A DNA stretch of 64,000 bases, from contig NZ_RZNA01000017.1 of assembly GCF_003992595.1 (NCBI RefSeq), forward strand, positions 1-64,000, written 5' to 3'. Position numbers and translations under genes: made by a program. The stretch is from Flagellimonas oceanensis (GTDB lineage Bacteria; Bacteroidota; Bacteroidia; Flavobacteriales; Flavobacteriaceae). The notes under the pieces are model-generated. The model searched no databases, was not told where the DNA came from, and saw only the letters and a list, made by a program, of their open reading frames with translations. Below, in pieces: positions 42,206-51,610 of this stretch (position 1 is the stretch's first letter; every line of letters starts with the position of its first letter).

Positions 42206-44432
42206 ACAAGCCCAGTTCTTTTAAATACAATAGATTGATTTCATCTTGGTACTTCGCCTTCTGCTTTGGATTGTCGGCTACCTCTGGTAGAACGGACAGC
42301 AGGTTTTTCTGGACCATGATGTAATTATCCGTGGTTCTGTTGACCGCTTTTTCCAAGTCACGCAAGCCTTGTAAGACATCTAGATATTTTAAAGGCTCTG
42401 AGATGGCCTTTTGCGCCAATTCGTTACCCGCATCCATAAAAAGAGCACTATCACTATCTGAAAATGATGTTTCCCCTTGAATCAATTCTTCTAAACGGGA
42501 AATCGCTGCTCTCGTAGATGCAAAAGATATTTGATAGGTGTATGCTTCTTGTTTGTCAAAATTTTCAATATTCTCGATATCTCCACTCAATCTATTCTCC
42601 TCTTTAATGGGGGGCGGATCAAAACCGATACGGTGCACGTAGATTCGAGCACTATTCTTTATTTCCTGAATTATTTCCAGGGCTTCATATTGATAGGGCA
42701 AGGATTTCTTGGGCTCGTATAGTCGAAGATAAAGCTCGGCATCCCACATGATATTCAGGGCATCACGAAGCTTTGCTTTCAACGATTTTTCGAACAAGGT
42801 CGACTCCTCTGGATCAGAATGATTATGCAAATAATCGTGCAATGGGTCCTCTTCTTCTTCCTGGCCCTGGTCCTCATTCCCATGGTCGTGCTCTTCGACC
42901 AAATTGTGTTCGTTATCGCTATCGTGTTTGTGGCTGTACTCATCCAATACATCCTCCCCACCTTCTTCACTGCCCGGTTCAGCTTCGCCTTCCTCATGGG
43001 AAACTGCTCCGGCCGCTGCTTGCATTTCGGTCTCATCGCCCATAAACTGTCCGTACTTTAGGCGTAACTGTTTTTGATCAAAACCCAATTCGTTGCTTCT
43101 GAACTTAAAGTCCTTTTCAGAAATGTTGGGTCGATCAGCAATCAGTTTCTCCGTATCTATGATCAATTGACGTTGGCTCCTGAAATAGTCCGGCATCAGG
43201 TCTACGCCCAAGCCTCCCTCTACCGCAAATTCATCGGTAATGGTATCACGAATCACGGCAAAATAGGTCTCGCTACGTGCTACGTTCGGCGAAGGTGTTT
43301 TTTGGTCCAGTGCTTCTACATAAAAATAAAGTTCGTCGCCTGGATCCATTTGCAATGCATCTAAATCCAAAGGTTGCTGTAACTGCAATGATTTTCTACC
43401 CTTCGGGATAGCACTATCAAAACGTACTTTTTCTTCCCTAAACTTTACCGATTCACCCGACCCCTTGCTCACCGTGGCAATGATATAGGCATCAGTAATG
43501 CCGAAATCATCGGAAATATTGGCGTTGAACCGCAAACTTTTATCTTCATCGAATTCAAAGTAGCTGTAATTATCCAACCCCTCTATTTGGACCATGGGAG
43601 GTTCATCCGTGACCATTTCCAAGGAATATAGGTCGCTCACATAATCATTTCCGCTGTTATCCTTAAAAGTAAAACTGTAAAATCCTGATGCTTCAAGGTT
43701 TTGGGACAGTCTGTATTTCCCTTCTGTTTTCGTGAAATCAAAGGTACTTCCCATCAAATCCATTTGAACAGTGCGCACATCGCCTTCAAACTCAAGATTC
43801 CAAACCACCCTGGAACCCTGTACTGCTTTTATATTGGGATTAGTAGTGTATTGGGTTGCTTTTCCAGTATAGACAGGGTATTGAATGCTGATTTTGGTTC
43901 CCGTCAATTCTGGAACCTTCGTGGTGGTCGGCAGGCTATCTTTTGGGGCAAAAGTGATTTGTTCCTTATTAGAGGGGGACTCTCCCGATCGGCTACCAAG
44001 CTTTGTCAGTACAAAACTACCTGCAAGCCCCAACACGATCAACCCAAACATCACCAAGGCACCCCTGAACAATCTATGTGGAGGGGTTAACTTGGGCAGT
44101 ACCGGTTGTAGTTGTTGGGCTATTCGATATTGCTGTAATTTGGAAAGGTTCGAGAGCTCATGGGTTGGCGATAACAAAAGTCCGCTGCTATATCCCGCTT
44201 GAGGCAGGTGGGCATCGATATAAGCCACGGCTTTTTCCTGACTGACTTGCCAAGGTCGTAAAATAAAGATGGTTATTGCACCAGATACGACGAGAGCAAT
44301 AATTCCGAATATCACATTATGGGTCAATACATAGATACCACCCGCAAATCCAACGGCATAGAGGATGGCCTCCACATATATGGATTGCTGCCATCGTCGT
44401 TGAAATTGCTTTATGTCCCCTGCTCCCATCAT
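42198..44432 (-). CDS. DUF4175 family membrane protein
   Basis: Three hydrophobic segments near the N-terminus (about residues 20-60 and 120-150) precede a long periplasmic part with immunoglobulin-like strands and a helical C-terminal half. Around residues 475-550 there is a stretch very rich in Glu, Asp and His (EYSHKHDSDNEHN; EEHDHGNEDQGQEEEEDPLH), suggestive of metal binding or simply a flexible linker. Proteins of this family stand in MoxR/DUF58/BatA operons and are thought to act in envelope assembly or stress, though no reaction is known. It overlaps both neighbours by a few bases (ATG/stop overlaps), so it is surely co-translated with them. Confidence 0.75.
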   Translation of the reverse strand: MMGAGDIKQFQRRWQQSIYVEAILYAVGFAGGIYVLTHNVIFGIIALVVSGAITIFILRPWQVSQEKAVAYIDAHLPQAGYSSGLLLSPTHELSNLSKLQQYRIAQQLQPVLPKLTPPHRLFRGALVMFGLIVLGLAGSFVLTKLGSRSGESPSNKEQITFAPKDSLPTTTKVPELTGTKISIQYPVYTGKATQYTTNPNIKAVQGSRVVWNLEFEGDVRTVQMDLMGSTFDFTKTEGKYRLSQNLEASGFYSFTFKDNSGNDYVSDLYSLEMVTDEPPMVQIEGLDNYSYFEFDEDKSLRFNANISDDFGITDAYIIATVSKGSGESVKFREEKVRFDSAIPKGRKSLQLQQPLDLDALQMDPGDELYFYVEALDQKTPSPNVARSETYFAVIRDTITDEFAVEGGLGVDLMPDYFRSQRQLIIDTEKLIADRPNISEKDFKFRSNELGFDQKQLRLKYGQFMGDETEMQAAAGAVSHEEGEAEPGSEEGGEDVLDEYSHKHDSDNEHNLVEEHDHGNEDQGQEEEEDPLHDYLHNHSDPEESTLFEKSLKAKLRDALNIMWDAELYLRLYEPKKSLPYQYEALEIIQEIKNSARIYVHRIGFDPPPIKEENRLSGDIENIENFDKQEAYTYQISFASTRAAISRLEELIQGETSFSDSDSALFMDAGNELAQKAISEPLKYLDVLQGLRDLEKAVNRTTDNYIMVQKNLLSVLPEVADNPKQKAKYQDEINLLYLKELGLYE

Positions 44433-45700
44433 TGCTTTTTATAGTTTGCCATGAATCGTTCCACGATCATCAATCCAGCAAGTAGACCGAATACCCAAAA
44501 AGAGACATCGATCATCGTAGCGCTTTCACGTTTCCGTTTAGACTCGACATAATTGGGTTTGAGCTCCATTTCATCCAATTGTCTTGCATCAGCTTCATGT
44601 ATCAAATCCTTTACATCAATATCCAAAGCCAATATGTTGAGCAATTGTTCCGGTAAATGTTTTTCAACGGTGTTTTTTGGATTCAACCTTGAAGTGAGAT
44701 GATATGTATTTTTCACATTTGACGGTTCGATCAATTGATGGGCCAAAGGGTTTGCTTGATAGACCAACCATTTACCCACCGTGTCATTGTTTAGCTCATG
44801 CTGCAACCGAATATTCAGATGTGTTTCATCATTGGACCACTTATCCGTTTTATGAATGATGATTTCCTGTTCTAAAAATGCTGATAAGGCTTTAAAGGAT
44901 GCCTCCAAATAATTTCCTTCCCGCTCAAAATCTTCTTCCACATACATATTGACATGAAGCGTATCCAAGCTTTTCAACGGAACTGATTTTGTTTCCCCAT
45001 TTAGTAAACGAAGGCTATCATTACCAAGCTCAAAGTCATCCTCCACCATTTTTTTATTGATTTTGGTTGCTCTACCACTGCTTGAAGCTGAAACCAATTC
45101 AATCCCCGTTTCACGATTAAAAGCAATTAAGGGAACATCCCGGGTTTCGTCAGGTTCCATGACCACCCAATGGATTTTCTTTTGGGTAGTGGGTCGCATG
45201 GACCGAAAACCTTTGGCCAGAGCCTTAGTGAACACCACAATACTATCGGAACGCAGGGAATCCATTTTCCGTGTCAATTGCCAATAGTTTGGCTGTTTGC
45301 CATCCACCTGATAATCGTTATCGGCCTCCCAATCAGGAAAGCCATTTTCCAATAAAAATACCGATGAATTGTCCTGTACACTATCCAATATCGCACTGAT
45401 GGACGGGTCGTTGGCAAGGGAAGCTTCAACAAGATAGGTTACCTGCTTTTTATCGCCTTTGGTTCGCCATCGTGGACCTGCCATCAACAATACGACAAGG
45501 GCGACGATCAACATCCGAAGCAACAGCAATAACCATTCGTTCAATTGGATGCTACTTGACTGCCGGGAATTGGATTCGTCCAGTAATTGAATGCTTCCGA
45601 TTTTTATGGTCTTTGCTTCCTTTTTGCTCCATAAATGGATGGCCAAGGGAACCAGAAGTCCCAAAAGTGCCCAGAGATATGACGGATTCGCAAAAACCAT
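44429..45700 (-). CDS. BatA-domain membrane protein
   Basis: The N-terminus FANPSYLWALLGLLVPLAIH with the following KKEAKTIKIGSIQLL is the signature of the BatA (aerotolerance regulator N-terminal) domain. A second membrane helix (LLLLLRMLIVALVVLLMAG) follows at about 55-75, then a large periplasmic region and a C-terminal membrane helix (VSFWVFGLLAGLMIV). No complete von Willebrand A metal site is seen, so it is the BatA-N type rather than a VWA protein. It is the third gene in the MoxR-DUF58-BatA order and overlaps the DUF4175 gene by 4 bp. It probably forms a membrane complex with them. Confidence 0.85.
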   Translation of the reverse strand: MVFANPSYLWALLGLLVPLAIHLWSKKEAKTIKIGSIQLLDESNSRQSSSIQLNEWLLLLLRMLIVALVVLLMAGPRWRTKGDKKQVTYLVEASLANDPSISAILDSVQDNSSVFLLENGFPDWEADNDYQVDGKQPNYWQLTRKMDSLRSDSIVVFTKALAKGFRSMRPTTQKKIHWVVMEPDETRDVPLIAFNRETGIELVSASSSGRATKINKKMVEDDFELGNDSLRLLNGETKSVPLKSLDTLHVNMYVEEDFEREGNYLEASFKALSAFLEQEIIIHKTDKWSNDETHLNIRLQHELNNDTVGKWLVYQANPLAHQLIEPSNVKNTYHLTSRLNPKNTVEKHLPEQLLNILALDIDVKDLIHEADARQLDEMELKPNYVESKRKRESATMIDVSFWVFGLLAGLMIVERFMANYKKQ

Positions 45701-46600
45701 TTACAACAATCGTATTCGTTCCTTTAAAAAGAGCTGTAGTGCATCGCCAAGGTCATTGTCCATTCGAAACAAATGGTAATGTACCCCTTGTGAAAGCAGT
45801 TGCTCCTTGGTCTGTTCTATTTTTTCATTCAAGGCATTTAAATAGGTGCTTTTGGCCTTGTTGACGTCAACTTTTACTTTGGTCCCCGTTTCCAAATCTT
45901 CAAAAGTGACCGATTTTTTATAATCAAAATCCATTTCCTTTCCTGCCATAATTTGAAGCACCACCACTTCATTATGGGCAGTTTTCAGGTTCTTTACAAA
46001 GTCGGATAGCTCTGAAACGTCCTCGTACATATCGGTCAGGAAAAATACCAACTCCTTTTCTCCCCTGTTGTGAATCCGCCGCGAGGCAATGGAAAGTTCG
46101 GGCCATTTGCCCTTGGTGGATATCTTCAACAATTCCAATAACAAACGATTGAAATGCTTTTGGTCCGCTTTGGGATAAATGCTCACAAAATCAACTTCAT
46201 TGAGCGCAAAAAGCCCTACGGAATCTCCCTGTTTTTGAGCCATGTGGGAAAGACAGGCCACCATGACACGGGCAAATTCCAATTTGGATATACCGTTCTC
46301 CTTGTGTTCCATGGAAGCACTGGCATCAACAATGAACTTAACGGTAACATGACTTTCCACCTCGGATTGTTTGATATAGTACCGCCCAGAGCGCGCCAAC
46401 ATCTTCCAATCCAGCAACCGAAGGTCATCTCCAGGTTCATAGCCTCTGTATTGACTGAATTCCATGCCGGGACCCACGCTTTTACTCCGATGTAGACCAG
46501 AGGTATAGCCTTCCACCACAATACGTGAAATCAGGCTAAGGCCCGATACTGTATTGATGACTTCCGGTTTTAAAAGGTCGTGGTAGTCCCTGGAGGCCAT
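45701..46600 (-). CDS. DUF58 domain protein
   Basis: The 299-residue cytoplasmic protein has the DUF58 core: SVGPGMEFSQYRGYEPGDDL followed by RLLDWKMLARSGRYYIKQ. It then takes a von Willebrand A-like course: FIVDASASMEHK, with a DxSxS metal-binding motif, and later FFLTDMYEDV. It is the usual partner of the MoxR ATPase, which is thought to remodel or load it. The start ATG overlaps the last base of the MoxR gene and the stop abuts the BatA gene, so the genes are tightly coupled. Function in this phylum is linked to envelope or oxidative stress tolerance; no enzyme reaction is known. Confidence 0.92.
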   Translation of the reverse strand: MASRDYHDLLKPEVINTVSGLSLISRIVVEGYTSGLHRSKSVGPGMEFSQYRGYEPGDDLRLLDWKMLARSGRYYIKQSEVESHVTVKFIVDASASMEHKENGISKLEFARVMVACLSHMAQKQGDSVGLFALNEVDFVSIYPKADQKHFNRLLLELLKISTKGKWPELSIASRRIHNRGEKELVFFLTDMYEDVSELSDFVKNLKTAHNEVVVLQIMAGKEMDFDYKKSVTFEDLETGTKVKVDVNKAKSTYLNALNEKIEQTKEQLLSQGVHYHLFRMDNDLGDALQLFLKERIRLL

Positions 46601-47604
46601 TATTTATCCTTTAATTGAACTGCTTTCAATATTTCTTTCGTAACCGTATCCGAAGTGATTCCTTCAGCTTCTGCTCTAAAGTTAACAAGTACCCTATGCC
46701 GCAATACCGGCAAAGCCACGGTTTGTAAATCTGCCTGGGTCACTGCCAATCGGCCTTCCAAAAGTGCGTTGGCCTTTGCGGTCAAAATCATCGCTTGGCC
46801 GGCGCGGGGTCCTGCCCCCCAATCCACCCATTGTTTCACATAGTCAACCGAAGTGGTATCCGGACGAGTGGCCCGAATCACATCACTCACATATTGAATC
46901 AATCCGTCGCTAATGGATACCTCACGAACCAGCTGCTGCAATCTCACAATATCCTCTCCCGATAACACTTTGTTCAGCTGAGCTTTTTTGGTCCCCGTAG
47001 TGGCCTTTAAAATTTGGGTTTCCTCATCGTCTGTCGGATACCCTATTTTAATGTAAAGAAGAAATCTATCCTGCTGGGCTTCTGGCAAAACAAAGGTTCC
47101 TGATTGTTCAATGGGGTTTTGGGTAGCCAGGATAAAGAAAGGTTTATCCAAAGGATAGGTTTTATCACCATAGGTCACTTCAAACTCTTGCATGGCCTCC
47201 AAAAGGGCTGCTTGTGTTTTTGGTGGCGTTCTGTTGATTTCGTCCGCCAAAATGATATTGGAGAAAATTGGCCCCTTGTTGAACTTAAAGAATTTCTTTC
47301 CCGTGGTGTGGTCCTCTTCCAATATTTCGGTTCCGATGATATCAGAGGGCATGAGGTCGGGTGTAAATTGTATCCGTTTGAATTTTAAATCGATGGCATT
47401 CGACAATGTTCGAATCATCAAGGTTTTTGCCAATCCAGGAACGCCTTCGAGCAAGGCATGTCCACCAGCAAGAAATGTAATGAGCAGTTGGGACACGGTC
47501 TCTTCTTGACCGATGATCACCTTACCTATTTCCTTTTTGAGAGCAGTCAGTTTTTCTGAAAGCCCCTCTACTTCACTTGCAATTTGTTGTAGTTCTTTAT
47601 CCAA
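46600..47604 (-). CDS. MoxR-family AAA+ ATPase
   Basis: A 334-residue AAA+ protein of the MoxR group with Walker A-like GVPGLAKT (in LLEGVPGLAKTLMI), Walker B ILADEINRTPPKTQAAL, sensor 1 ATQNP and the lid domain (VRATRPDTTSVDYVKQW; WGAGPRAGQAM) that identifies the family. MoxR proteins act as chaperones for VWA-containing partners, here the DUF58 and BatA proteins encoded next. The translation start is TTG, because upstream in-frame codons contain a stop and no ATG; the neighbouring DUF4159 gene ends 10 bp before. The length is normal. Confidence 0.95.
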   Translation of the reverse strand: MDKELQQIASEVEGLSEKLTALKKEIGKVIIGQEETVSQLLITFLAGGHALLEGVPGLAKTLMIRTLSNAIDLKFKRIQFTPDLMPSDIIGTEILEEDHTTGKKFFKFNKGPIFSNIILADEINRTPPKTQAALLEAMQEFEVTYGDKTYPLDKPFFILATQNPIEQSGTFVLPEAQQDRFLLYIKIGYPTDDEETQILKATTGTKKAQLNKVLSGEDIVRLQQLVREVSISDGLIQYVSDVIRATRPDTTSVDYVKQWVDWGAGPRAGQAMILTAKANALLEGRLAVTQADLQTVALPVLRHRVLVNFRAEAEGITSDTVTKEILKAVQLKDK

Positions 47605-47614
47605 ATCCGTTTCA

Positions 47615-48241
47615 TTAAGAGGTTAAAGCATATAACACGATATTTACCCCAAATCGGGTATTGTCAATTTTGTACCAGCGTTTGTTTCTAAAGTCGTAAT
47701 CCCATTCGCAACCGTAGTCCTTATTGCTATAGAGCACACCTATTCTTCCATTGATCACAATGGCTTTAAGATATTCGTGTACAAGGTCGTCGCCCCAACC
47801 GTTCAATTCTTGGGAAGTGGTAGGGGGACCATCATCAAACTCAAAAAAAATGGTATAGATTTCATGGTCATTGGGTATTTTTTTTAACGCTCCGGGTCCA
47901 AATATTTCATCCATTTGGCGCTCAAAGGATTTGGCGAAGAGTCCATCAATATCGTGGTTACAATCATCGGCAAAAACAAAACCGCCATTGCGGACATATT
48001 TCTCAAAGTTTTCACGCTCTTTTTTATTGAACTGAACCAATTTATGACCAGAGATATAACAAAAGGGACTTTTAAAAATATCGTCACTGGCCAAAGTAAT
48101 GATCTTTTCCTGGGTATCGACCTTTAAGGTCGTATACTCGACCAAGGAATTCAACAGATTGGAAGGCATACGCTGATCCACATCCCAATCTCCCGATTCG
48201 TACTGTAAGCGTGTAAAAAAGAATTCGTTATCCAATGCCAT
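47615..48241 (-). CDS. DUF4159 domain protein
   Basis: A 208-residue protein whose opening FFFTRLQYESGDWDVDQRMP and the later YVRNGGFVFADDCNHDIDG with RQMDEIFG are typical of DUF4159. This family is found beside MoxR/BatA operons in Bacteroidota and related groups. The fold is amidotransferase-like, but no catalytic residues can be assigned here. No signal peptide is evident, so it is probably cytoplasmic unless exported by another route. It lies 10 bp before the MoxR gene and follows a terminator-like stem-loop after the PmbA gene, so the operon proper may begin here. Confidence 0.82.
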   Translation of the reverse strand: MALDNEFFFTRLQYESGDWDVDQRMPSNLLNSLVEYTTLKVDTQEKIITLASDDIFKSPFCYISGHKLVQFNKKERENFEKYVRNGGFVFADDCNHDIDGLFAKSFERQMDEIFGPGALKKIPNDHEIYTIFFEFDDGPPTTSQELNGWGDDLVHEYLKAIVINGRIGVLYSNKDYGCEWDYDFRNKRWYKIDNTRFGVNIVLYALTS

Positions 48242-48273
48242 TTGGGTCGTAGGCTAAAATATTGCCAAAATAA

Positions 48274-48308
48274 AAACTGGCGGTCAGGGATAAGCCGACC
48301 ACCAGTTT
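48274..48308 (-). terminator. Terminator after the PmbA-like gene
   Basis: On the minus strand, AAACTGGTGGTC pairs with GACCGCCAGTTT (12 bp with one wobble) around an 11-base loop, then TTATTTT. It lies 16 bases after the stop of the PmbA-like gene and before the DUF4159 gene, dividing the two groups at least in part. Confidence 0.8.
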
Positions 48309-48323
48309 GTTTCAATTCTTGTT

Positions 48324-49640
48324 TTATACCGCGTCTGAGAGACTCGTGAACGTAAAGTCACGAACCTTCATATAGGGTATCAGGTTTCCATTGACACGTA
48401 CTTGTTGTCCAAGGGACTCCAAGTTGTTCAACATGATGATCGGACTCTCGTTGAACCTGAAGTTTTTCACTGGGAACTTGATTTGCCCATTTTCAATATA
48501 GAAAGTTCCGTCCCTGGTCAAACCTGTGTACAATAAGGTCTGTGGGTCCACGCTACGGATATACCAAAAACGTGTCACCAATATACCTTTTTTGGTGCCT
48601 TTGATCATATCCTCCAAGCTTTCATCGCCACCGGCCATGATCGCATTGCTCGGGAAAGGGACCGGGTCCACACCTTTCTGCTCTGCCCAATATCGACTAT
48701 AGGCCAAGTTTTTGACCACTCCGTTCTCTATCCAACTGGTTTTTTTGAGCGGTTGTCCAGCTCCATTCCAAGTGGATGTAGGGACATCTGGATGTAATGG
48801 GTCGGACCAAATGTTCACACGTTCATCCACAATCTTTTGTCCAAGCTTTGTTCCACCATCCTTTGCGGACATAAAACTCCTGCCCTCGTCCGCCGATCGG
48901 GCATTGAGGGAACCGAACATATTTCGCAAAAGTCCCACTGATGCCGCTGGCTCCAAAATAACTGTATACTTACCGGGCTCTATGGCACGGGCTTCTCTGG
49001 ACATCACAGCTTTGTCTATGGCTGTTTTTGACGCTTCATCGGCATCAAACTTGTCAATATCATTATAATCCCTTGTTACCCAACCTGAACCGGTACCATC
49101 GTTGGTGCGCATGGTCACGGTAAAATCAACATCAGTGGATTGATTGTAGGCAAACAGTCCATTGGAATTGATCATGGCGGAAAACTGTGCCGAATCATCC
49201 AAAAAACCTGCTGCTGTCACATCCTGTGCTGCGGCCGGCACGATACTCTTATTGGCCACCTCTGCCCTGTACTCCGGTGTTACATTGGCGGTTGATTCCT
49301 TATAAGTTATGGATTCATCATAGGTCTGCGGTCCCAAAGGAGGCATGAACTCAGGGTTTTCAGGGGATAGTTGGGCCAATTCCTCGGCTCTTCTCACCAC
49401 CTTTTCCAATGAGGCATCATCAAATTCATCGATGGTGGCAGTACCCACTTTTTTACCAAAGCTGGATTGTACCGCTAAACTCTGGGTCGATCGATACCCT
49501 GCCGTGGACACGGTGTTTCTTGCATACCGGATATTACCGCTGTTACTTCCACTCAGGTTTATCTCGCAGGCATCGGCCTTGGAAAAACTCAATGCCTTTT
49601 CCAAAATCTTTTTTGCTTCTTCTCTTGTATATATAGCCAT
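48324..49640 (-). CDS. TldE/PmbA-type subunit of the TldD/TldE protease
   Basis: The 438-residue protein has the modulator-of-gyrase fold shared by TldD and PmbA (TldE), with the conserved AEELAQLSPENPEF and PGKYTVILEPAAS regions and the C-terminal beta domain (GQIKFPVKNFRFNESP). The zinc HExxxH-type motif of TldD is absent, marking it as the non-catalytic TldE/PmbA partner. TldD/TldE heterodimers are metalloproteases that trim unfolded or leader peptides, for example microcin B17. The catalytic partner is encoded 27 bp upstream. The two should form one complex. Confidence 0.92.
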   Translation of the reverse strand: MAIYTREEAKKILEKALSFSKADACEINLSGSNSGNIRYARNTVSTAGYRSTQSLAVQSSFGKKVGTATIDEFDDASLEKVVRRAEELAQLSPENPEFMPPLGPQTYDESITYKESTANVTPEYRAEVANKSIVPAAAQDVTAAGFLDDSAQFSAMINSNGLFAYNQSTDVDFTVTMRTNDGTGSGWVTRDYNDIDKFDADEASKTAIDKAVMSREARAIEPGKYTVILEPAASVGLLRNMFGSLNARSADEGRSFMSAKDGGTKLGQKIVDERVNIWSDPLHPDVPTSTWNGAGQPLKKTSWIENGVVKNLAYSRYWAEQKGVDPVPFPSNAIMAGGDESLEDMIKGTKKGILVTRFWYIRSVDPQTLLYTGLTRDGTFYIENGQIKFPVKNFRFNESPIIMLNNLESLGQQVRVNGNLIPYMKVRDFTFTSLSDAV

Positions 49641-49667
49641 TGTATTAGTATTAAAATTGAATAAACC

Positions 49668-51308
49668 TTAAATGGTCCTACCTGTATTGATTACATTGAC
49701 ACCGTTGAATCTTGATGTGGAACTACCATGTGAAACGGCACTTACCTGGGAGGGCTGTCCCTTTCCATCAAAGAACGAACCGAACAATCTATAATCATCC
49801 TTATCACAGATCTTGACACAGGAATTCCAGAATTCCTGGGTATTGGATTGATACGCCACATCATCGAGCATTCCCACGATTTCCCCATCCTTGATTTCGT
49901 AGAACAAGGTTCCCCCGAACTGGAAATTGTAACGTTGTTGGTCTATGGAATACGAACCGCGGCCCAGTATGTAGATTCCTTTGTCCACATCCTTGATCAT
50001 ATCTTGTAGGGAATATTTTTCCTTACCTGGCTCCAAGGAGACATTGGGCATACGCTGGAACTGTACATCTTCCCAACTTTGGGCATAACAGCATCCGTGC
50101 GACTCATTTTGATCGATCATATGAACTTGATCTCTGATGGCCTGATAGTTGACCAAAGTTCCGTTTCTGACCAAATCCCATTTTTTGGTTTTCACACCTT
50201 CATCATCATAACCTACGGCACCCAAAGATCCAACTTGTGTCTTATCGGCTACCAGGTTTACGATATCACTTCCATAGTTGAAATCCTTGGACTCCCATTT
50301 ATCCAAAGTGGCAAAGCTGGTCCCTGCATAGTTGGCCTCGTAACCCAGTACTCGGTCGAGTTCCAAGGGGTGTCCCACGGATTCGTGGATCGTCAATCCC
50401 AGGTGGTTGGGTTCCAGTACCAGGTCATATTTTCCCGGCTCTACGGATTTTGCGGACAGTTTTTCCTTGGCCTGCTTTGCGGCCATGGCAGCATCTTCCA
50501 CAATATCGTAGCTTCTGTTGTATAGTTTGATGCCTTCCGGGCCCAATAGTTTTTCGGATTCCAGACCATCCATGTACTCATAGCCCATACCCATCGGTGC
50601 GCTCAATGCCTGACGGCTCTTGAACTTACCAGCTTCCCTGTCAATGGCAGTAACATTAAAGGTAGGCCAAATACGGTGCACATCCTGATCGATATATGAT
50701 CCATCGGTAGAGGCAAAATACTTTTGTTCATTGACCATGAAGAGGGCCGAGTTGACAAAATTGGCGCCATTTTCCATGGCCGCAGCATTGGCACTCAGCA
50801 ACAAATCAACTTTCTCTGAAATTGGCACTTCCTTGAAATCCTTTTTCAGTGGCGTTTTCCAAGATACCTCGCCATGTCCTTGGACCGGAGCCAAGACAAC
50901 GGGTTCCTTTTGAATCTTGGAATTGGCCTTGGCAATGGAAACGGCATGCTGGGTTGCCGTTTTGATTCCATCCTCGGTCACATCATTGGTGGAGGAAAAT
51001 CCCCAAGTACCATTGGCGATCACCCTGATTCCCACTCCAAAGGATTCGGTATTCACTACATTTTGAACCTTATCCTCACGTGTGAACACGTATTGGTTCA
51101 AATATCTTCCTATCCTGGCATCTGCATAAGTGGCCCCCAAGGACTTAGCCGTATTTAGGGCAACATCCGCCATTTTCTTTTTAAGTACGGTATCCATACC
51201 CGGTTCGAGCAGTGCTTCCGCGGGAATATCATTCCCCATAAGAAGCGAGGGCATCATCATGGCCCCTGCACCCATACCGGCGTACTGTACAAAATCTCTT
51301 CTTTTCAT
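49668..51308 (-). CDS. tldD: TldD metalloprotease subunit with Tat-type signal
   Basis: The 546-residue protein has the zinc motif HESVGHPLELDRV, as in catalytic TldD proteins, plus the conserved ESHGCCYAQSWEDVQFQRMP and C-terminal GRGSYSIDQQRYNFQFGG regions. It begins with MKRRDFVQYAGMGAGAMMMP, which resembles a twin-arginine (RR) export signal followed by a hydrophobic stretch, so this copy may be exported to the periplasm, unlike the cytoplasmic enterobacterial enzyme. It forms a pair with the PmbA-like gene 27 bp downstream; that partner has no signal and would have to be carried along if both act outside. A processing role for small peptides is plausible. Confidence 0.92.
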   Translation of the reverse strand: MKRRDFVQYAGMGAGAMMMPSLLMGNDIPAEALLEPGMDTVLKKKMADVALNTAKSLGATYADARIGRYLNQYVFTREDKVQNVVNTESFGVGIRVIANGTWGFSSTNDVTEDGIKTATQHAVSIAKANSKIQKEPVVLAPVQGHGEVSWKTPLKKDFKEVPISEKVDLLLSANAAAMENGANFVNSALFMVNEQKYFASTDGSYIDQDVHRIWPTFNVTAIDREAGKFKSRQALSAPMGMGYEYMDGLESEKLLGPEGIKLYNRSYDIVEDAAMAAKQAKEKLSAKSVEPGKYDLVLEPNHLGLTIHESVGHPLELDRVLGYEANYAGTSFATLDKWESKDFNYGSDIVNLVADKTQVGSLGAVGYDDEGVKTKKWDLVRNGTLVNYQAIRDQVHMIDQNESHGCCYAQSWEDVQFQRMPNVSLEPGKEKYSLQDMIKDVDKGIYILGRGSYSIDQQRYNFQFGGTLFYEIKDGEIVGMLDDVAYQSNTQEFWNSCVKICDKDDYRLFGSFFDGKGQPSQVSAVSHGSSTSRFNGVNVINTGRTI

Positions 51309-51610
51309 ATGATTAGTTATTTGATTTACGCTGAGTTAATAAAAGGTAGGTATATCTTAAAATTGATCTGTTCAAATCCATGGGTCTTAAAATTAAGTAG
51401 TGTCCCATTAGTATTATGTTAATTTTAACCTAAAAGACATCATATACAGGCCACCAAGTGAATTTCGCTGAAAAAGTACAGGTTTTTGCCTGTCCTGTCA
51501 TTTTTCGGATCTTCAAAGGCCATCCCAATTCATAAAATCCCACACAGCTACTTTTTTTGTAGCACTTTTCCGTAAATTGTTACAACATCTCTTTTAATTT
51601 TTCAAAACAA
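51309..51610. other. Divergent promoter region, no gene seen
   Basis: About 300 bases between the tldD and racemase genes, which point away from each other. I find no gene, no repeat and no FNR-type box; it should contain the two promoters. Confidence 0.45.
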
